Assembly: GCA_026874595.1 (NCBI GenBank)
Contig: CM049306.1
Location: forward strand, 61,202,019-61,266,018
DNA from: Sipunculus nudus
Lineage: Eukaryota; Annelida; Sipuncula; Golfingiida; Sipunculidae
Direction: 5' to 3'
Length of the DNA: 64,000 nucleotides
Part shown: positions 60,901-64,000 of the stretch, one piece after another
Layout: each line of letters begins with the position of its first letter
Numbering within the stretch: the stretch's first letter is position 1
The notes under the pieces: model-generated
What the model was told of the DNA's origin: nothing
Databases searched by the model: none
The model's input: only the letters and a program-made list of their open reading frames with translations
Made by a program: the position numbers and the translations under genes

Positions 60901-62643
60901 TACATGTATAAGAGTGATTTAACCCACAGTAGAGAAACAGAAGGACTTGTTCAAAAATGGTGGCAGGTGGTGCCACCAATTTTGTGTATGATAACGAGCT
61001 ATGTGAGATCTATACACATGCAAATTTCATGGGGGATATGTCCAACCAGTCCTGAGATATAAGCCTGAATGTCTGCAGCATTAACATAAATGTAGGTGGC
61101 ACCACCTGCAAAAAAATCGAGAAAGCTATCCAAGATGTATAAACAAGCAAAAGTTTTAAGCAGATAAGTCAAACCACTACAGAGATATGAGTGATTTTAG
61201 CCCACAGCAGACAAACAGATAGACGCTGTGCAAAAATGGTTGCAGGTGGCCCCTCCAGTTTTGAATATGATAAAGAGCTATGTGAGATCTATACACATGC
61301 AAAATTTCAGCCCAATCGGTCAAACGCTTCCAAAGATATGAGCTTGGATGTCTGCAGCGTAAACTAGAATGTAGGTGGCGCAACCTGTCATAAAATCAAG
61401 AAAGCTGTCGAGGATGTATAAACCTGCAAAATTTTAGGCAGTTATGTCAAACCACTACAGAGATATGAGTGATTTTAGCCCATGGCAGACAAACAGATGG
61501 ACGCTGTGCAAAAGTGGTTGCAGGTGGCGCCACTAGTTTTGCGTATGATAAAGAGCTATGTGAGATCTATACACATGCAAAATTTTGGCCCAATCAGTCA
61601 AACGGTTCCCAAGATATGAGCTTGGATGTCTGCAGCGTAAACGTGAATGTAGGTGGTGCCACCTGTCATAAAATCGAGAAAGCTGTCCAGGATGTATAAA
61701 ACTGCAAAATTTTAGGAAGATATGTCAAACCATTGCCGGGATATGAGTGATATTATCAGACGACAGACAAACAGACGGATGTTGTGCAAAAATGGTTGCA
61801 GGTGGCGCCACTAGTTTTGCGTATGATAAAGAGCTATGTGAGATCTACACACATGCAAAATTTTGGTCCAATCAGTCAAATGGTTCCCAAGATATGAGCT
61901 TGGATGTCTGCAGCGTAAAGGTGAATGTATGTGGTGCCACCTGTCATAAAATCAAGAAAGCTATCCAGGATGTATACGCATGCCCAATTTCAGGTGAATT
62001 AGTCAAACCACTGCAGAGATATGAGTGATTTTAACCCAAGGCAGATGAACAGATGGACACTGTGCAAACATGGATGCAAGTGGCGCCACCATTTTTTGTG
62101 TATGTTATAAAGCTATCAGAGGGCTACATTTGTACAACATATTTTTCCTGATCAGTCAAACGGTTCCCGAGATATGTGGGTTTATGTATGGAAACAGACC
62201 CACAAATAGACGCTGGGCAGAGAGGAAAGGTCAGAGGTCAAAACAAAATCAAGATCTGTTAGCAGCTCCAACAAATATCATGATGACCCATTTGCCATAC
62301 ATCATTCAGTATGTGAGTAAATGAGAATACCATCAAAGTGAATTTGATTAAAAAACGTAACTTGCTGTATTTCAATCCTTATAATTTGTTGCATTACAAT
62401 TATAATAATTTGCGGTATTACAATTCTTATACTTTTCTGTATTACAATTCTTATATTTTTCTGTATTACAAATTCTTATACTTTTTGTATCACAATTCTT
62501 TTATTTTAATGAAGACTGATCCTGGTCTTACCTGTAATAACGACAAATTTGGTCTACGTATCAAAGAGGACAAACAACCACCTAGTGTTCTAGTAAGGAG
62601 TACATTTGCCAGCTTCCTAATCATGTCGTCAATTTCTGTGTGG
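45820..62643 (-). CDS. EXOC6: Exocyst complex component 6 (Sec15), C-terminal nine exons, 5' part outside the window
   Basis: Minus-strand exons 62643-62532, 60576-60497, 60154-60100, 59706-59634, 57806-57700, 54066-53925, 53515-53451, 52431-52319 and 45967-45820 join in phase to encode 297 residues and a TAA stop. The conserved EXOC6 run is plain: IDDMIRKLANVLLTRTL, DARNDAEEQIYKQLN, ADYDWHLSEP, KVAQTACMSVCKHI, LGALQQFNLDLIQCE, FAELRQLMDLFLSWDWSAY, KYLRVNPHTA and LVDTVLKQLRGLSNG. Sec15 is the exocyst subunit whose C-terminal domain binds GTP-loaded Rab11 (Sec4 in yeast), linking vesicles to the tethering complex at the plasma membrane. That Rab-binding region is what this fragment covers. The first exon starts in mid-codon, so at least one more exon lies upstream, beyond about 64 kb or not recognised. 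Vertebrates have EXOC6 and EXOC6B; I cannot separate those from a single invertebrate Sec15. Confidence 0.92.
46020..46680 (+). repeat. Dispersed repeat copies in the last EXOC6 intron
   Basis: 46330-46640 is the partner of 3340-3650. It is followed by AGGGACCTATGGGTCACGAC and GCTCAGCTG, the usual start of the family that also begins at 48655 and 63410. Confidence 0.7.
47390..48660 (+). repeat. 1.2-kb duplicated segment, copy A
   Basis: Closely matches 54465-55770 in order and orientation: CAGTAGGAATCTAGATTAAT, ACTGCATGGTGTTATTTGG, GGACACCTGGATCAACTG, CAGCTTTCTAAACTAAAAAG, TGTTTGGGCCCATAAC and GGTTTTGATATTAGGCAG occur in both. Small indels separate the copies. Lies in the last EXOC6 intron. 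Confidence 0.85.
49651..49668. repeat. G homopolymer run
   Basis: 18 consecutive G residues. Confidence 0.9.
49915..51186 (+). repeat. Two head-to-tail copies of a ~600-bp dispersed element
   Basis: Copies 49968-50568 and 50569-51186 each run from CGTGCCATGGTCAAAGTTGG through GGGCCCA, GGTTTTGATATTAGGCAGTC and TCTTGGGGACATCTAAC to (ACGG)n, then GACTATAGCTCAG and GTCAGCTGAGCTAAAA. The first copy's end is the second copy's start. Confidence 0.85.
51187..51640 (+). repeat. Dispersed repeat, relative of 16850-18190
   Basis: Contains ACAGGTGGCACCACCAGTCT, a second CAAGTGGCACCACTAG, CCCCATAGCTCGGAGAATAT, TTTCCAAGGAGATTTTTTA and the tail CAGACGACGGACAAAGCACC. Confidence 0.7.
52319..52431 (-). CDS. 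EXOC6: EXOC6 exon (fragment residues 212-249)
   Basis: 113 nt, acceptor GTTGTAG, donor GAAAA|GTAAGT. Encodes LMDLFLSWDWSAYLKDHG then KYLRVNPHTAMLLLEK, nearly identical to the family WDWSTYLxDYGQxxSKYLRVNPxTAxxLLEK. Confidence 0.93.
53090..53335 (+). repeat. Truncated dispersed repeat, same family
   Basis: Contains GTCCAAGGAGCTTTTTAAAG, AGAAGATTCTAGGT, GATTTGTGCCCTGTTAACAG and AGTGATCACTATAGCTCAGA; lies just downstream of an EXOC6 exon. Confidence 0.65.
53451..53515 (-). CDS. EXOC6: EXOC6 exon (fragment residues 190-211)
   Basis: 65 nt, acceptor TTGCAG, donor GTCAG|GTATTT. Encodes SEPVPEMGDGTLNMAFAELR and Gln, matching SEPVPGFxxxxLxxAFxDLRQ. Confidence 0.92.
53925..54066 (-). CDS. EXOC6: EXOC6 exon (fragment residues 143-190)
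   Basis: 142 nt, acceptor TTTCAG, donor TGAAT|GTAAGT. Encodes KVAQTACMSVCKHIATLLM and QLGALQQFNLDLIQCE, the most conserved block of the Sec15 C-terminal domain. Confidence 0.93.
54465..55770 (+). repeat. 1.2-kb duplicated segment, copy B
   Basis: Partner of 47390-48660, about 7.07 kb away, in a different EXOC6 intron. It runs directly into a further ~600-bp element. Confidence 0.85.
55768..56340 (+). repeat. Third copy of the ~600-bp dispersed element
   Basis: Same landmarks as the pair at 49968-51186, but the (ACGG)n tail is reduced to ACGGATGGACGACGG. A G run follows at 56461-56474. Confidence 0.8.
56341..57699. other. EXOC6 intron sequence, no gene seen
   Basis: AT-rich intron without a recognised transposon, apart from the G run noted above. 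Confidence 0.45.
57700..57806 (-). CDS. EXOC6: EXOC6 exon (fragment residues 107-142)
   Basis: 107 nt, acceptor TACCAG, donor TGCCT|GTGAGT. Encodes DYDWHLSEPHGNASSHITD then LVAFLQGTFKSFTNLP, matching ADYDWxxxEPxGxASxYxxDLIxFLxxxFxxFTxLP. Confidence 0.9.
58268..59530 (+). mobile_element. Tandem-core element with inverted ends, (GGC)n and terminal hairpin (pearl/HINE-like)
   Basis: Left end GTATCGCCAGACAATTAAT. The right end carries GTATCTCCAGAC-TAT-GTCTGGCGATAC, a 12-bp stem hairpin whose outer arm mirrors the left end. The core has three units of about 330 bp, each with AGGTCATGA(C/T)CC, TAAACGGCA(C/T)GAAAACAAG and AGGTGGC(A/G)CCACC (58525, 58861, 59188). A (GGC)n run at 59463-59483 precedes the hairpin. 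Lies in an EXOC6 intron. Confidence 0.75.
59463..59483. repeat. (GGC)n microsatellite
   Basis: Seven trinucleotide units, positioned just before the terminal hairpin of the element at 58268-59530. Confidence 0.9.
59634..59706 (-). CDS. EXOC6: EXOC6 exon (fragment residues 83-107)
   Basis: 73 nt, acceptor TTGTAG, donor ACTAG|GTAATA. Encodes DARNDAEEQIYKQLNKKVDE and FFEL, almost the family consensus DARxxAExxIYxxLNxKIDEF. Confidence 0.9.
60100..60154 (-). CDS. EXOC6: EXOC6 exon (fragment residues 64-82)
   Basis: 55 nt, acceptor TTACAG, donor TTAAG|GTAGGT. Encodes AEKDSIHMSKLQGLSMFK, the linker before DARxxAE in the family. Confidence 0.85.
60497..60576 (-). CDS. EXOC6: EXOC6 exon (fragment residues 38-64)
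   Basis: 80 nt, acceptor TTTCAG, donor ACTGG|GTGAGT. Encodes LIQISINVNYLEKSNTFLEE and FISSIT, matching the LxQIIINxxHLExxxxxLExFI segment of EXOC6. Confidence 0.88.
60671..62240 (+). mobile_element. Tandem-core, palindrome-rich element, copy 2 (relative of 11421-13136)
   Basis: Starts with the same CTAGAATACGGGTAGTCGAC. Ten palindrome variants (near 60820, 60966, 61093, 61244, 61374, 61522, 61651, 61799, 61933 and 62079) are spaced about 127-134 and 146-151 bp alternately. Ends GGAAAGGTCAGAGGTCAA without the (CGG)n and hairpin, so it looks 3'-truncated. Lies in an EXOC6 intron, same orientation as copy 1. Confidence 0.75.
62360..62512. repeat. Tandem array of about 23-bp units beside an EXOC6 donor
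   Basis: Five to seven degenerate units of the form TGTATTACAATTCTTATACTT, AT-rich. They begin about 20 nt inside the intron after the exon at 62532-62643. Confidence 0.75.
62532..62643 (-). CDS. EXOC6: EXOC6 exon, first in window (fragment residues 1-37)
   Basis: 112 nt, acceptor TTGCAG, donor TACAG|GTAAGA. Encodes HTEIDDMIRKLANVLLTRTL then SSLIRRPNLSLLQ. The first base completes a codon from an upstream exon not in view. A short tandem array lies about 20-170 nt into the following intron. Confidence 0.9.
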
Positions 62644-62869
62644 CTGCAATCCCAAATTATCAACAATACAGTAATTGCAAAGAAAAACTTCAATTAGAAT
62701 AAGAATGGCATAAAATACACATATAACAGAGCTGTTAAGAGCTGCTGAGATAAGAAGTAGTTATAAAAAGAGATTAAAAGGTTTGTGAAGGGTACGTGTG
62801 ATAAATTATGGCAAAGAGCTGTAATAATATTTTTTATCAATCTTTTTCTGTCAGTGATATAGTCAAGTC

Positions 62870-63285
62870 CACATGACCTGAGTCTGAGTGCAAATCTGAG
62901 TCCTTCAGGTCCGAGTCCAAGTCCATGTTCTTTGAGTCCAAGTCATATAGAACCAAAATCCAAGTCTGAGTCCGAGTCCAATACAGATCTCCTTATTAAA
63001 AGAAATTGAGATTGCTTGTTTACACATATTCATTTGACCTGAATGTTTAATTACATTTACATTATGATGCAGAGCTGAAGCTTGATATATGAACTCACTT
63101 TTGTGTTAGGTTCTGTGAGTAGTTTGTTCATATTTGTCTTTACTGTTTGTGACAGAGCTTTCATCTACTGGACTTTGGACAGACTCGTACTGATTTAGAG
63201 TCCTGAGTCTGAGCACAAGTCCAAGTCTAGAACCCTCCAGTCCAACTCCGAGTCCAGACTTGAGTCAAAATCCGGATCAAGTCAT
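62870..63285. repeat. Degenerate hexamer arrays GAGTCC/AAGTCC
   Basis: Runs of GAGTCTGAGT, GAGTCCAAGTCC and similar at 62876-62990 and 63198-63285, separated by about 200 bp of ordinary sequence. Confidence 0.65.
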
Positions 63286-63404
63286 GCATTACTGTTTTCT
63301 GTCTATGATTACCATTTTTTGCAGAACATCTGAATCTGGTACCTTGATGTCTGCTACAGTACCCACAAAGAGATTGATAACATACCTAGCTGAGAAATGA
63401 GATA

Positions 63405-64000
63405 TAATAAGTGACCCATGGGTCATGAAGCTCAGCCGACTGACATGTTGATAATATGTCCTTGCACAGACAACTTATTAAGATAGGTGGCATCATTGTT
63501 CATGCATATTAGCTTAAGTTAATCAAAACCCCTAAGCACAACAAATTTGATGACAATCCAACCAGCCTTTTATGAGTAATCTGGCAATTTGTGTGTATTT
63601 TGCATTATTTCTGGATTGCTCAAACATACCCCAAAACTCTGAGAATATAGGTCACTGTGACCCATTTTCAGGTTTCTTGGGAGAACTTTTAAAGAACTCT
63701 CCGGATGTCAAATTAGAAGATTCTGGGCCCCATGGTTATGATTTGTGCCCTACTTTGGTATCAAATTTTCAATTATTCTGAGGGGTGCTTATAAGCCCCA
63801 TAGCTCAGAAAATATGTGTAACAGAGACCTTAATTCATGTTTCCATGGAGACTTTTCACAGATCTCCCTGGATGTCAAGTCTGAAGATTCTAGGACCAAT
63901 GGTTACAATTTTAGCCCTGTTAAGGGATGACTGCATCTTTGAAAATCTCATAAATAATGAAAAAAAATGTGTTAAAATTAAAAAAAAATTTAGGTGGTGC
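63405..64000 (+). repeat. Dispersed repeat, same family as 16850-18190, running off the window
   Basis: Starts AAGTGACCCATGGGTCATGA and AGCTCAGC. Contains TCCGGATGTCAAATTAGAAG, GATTTGTGCCCTAC, CCCCATAGCTCAGAAAATAT and ends in TTTAGGTGGTGC at the edge. Confidence 0.7.

Noticed and set aside
63309-63390. Minus-strand frame RYVINLFVGTVADIKVPD flanked by AG and GT, considered as the next EXOC6 exon
   Set aside because: It ends in phase 0 while the known exon needs phase 2, and the sequence does not match the expected EXOC6 segment.

Overview
The window looks like genomic DNA from a marine bivalve mollusc, or a close lophotrochozoan relative. Evidence: split genes with GT-AG introns, an AT-rich background, many dispersed repeats that end in GACGGACGGAC-type runs, and tandem-core elements resembling the bivalve 'pearl' family (Helentron-associated, HINE-like). 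The species assignment is inference. There are no prokaryotic-style operons; almost all real coding sequence is in short exons.

Three protein-coding genes can be supported. (1) Minus strand, 31038 down to 5017: a complete 19-exon carnitine acyltransferase of the CPT1 type. The exons were found by reading the minus strand and joining splice phases. All 18 junctions fit and give one 721-codon frame with the catalytic His and the STS motif, but with unusual residues at the carnitine and malonyl-CoA positions. (2) Plus strand, 41224-42543: an intronless 439-residue yellow/major-royal-jelly-protein (MRJP) family protein with an N-terminal hydrophobic segment and a hydrophobic C-terminal tail. (3) Minus strand, 62643 down to 45820: the last nine exons (297 residues and the stop) of exocyst subunit EXOC6/Sec15. 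The 5' part lies beyond the right edge.

Most of the rest is repeat. From 1 to 5 kb: a decayed LINE reverse transcriptase with an embedded (CT)n run, a 145-bp tandem repeat and dispersed repeats. CPT1 introns hold a degenerate ~20-bp array touching exon 12, a palindrome-rich tandem-core element (11.4-13.1 kb), a foldback (15.6-15.9 kb), a repeat cluster (16.9-18.2 kb), a MITE (20.0-20.5 kb), a 37-bp minisatellite that starts exactly at the exon 4 splice donor (20.7-21.2 kb), and a 43-bp satellite of about 120 units (23.4-28.6 kb) in intron 1. From 31 to 41 kb: a MITE, a (TA)n run, inverted copies of the intron repeat cluster and a LINE 3' fragment. EXOC6 introns hold a 1.2-kb duplication, three ~600-bp elements, two tandem-core elements (58.3-59.5 and 60.7-62.2 kb) and short arrays.

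The genes have no evident shared function: CPT1 acts in mitochondrial fatty-acid import, EXOC6 in vesicle tethering, and the yellow-like protein is probably secreted or surface-anchored. The most unusual signals are the tandem arrays fused to, or multiplying, 5' splice sites of the CPT1-like gene, and the tandem-core elements carrying regular GGCGCC palindromes and AGGTCATGACCT-type palindromes.
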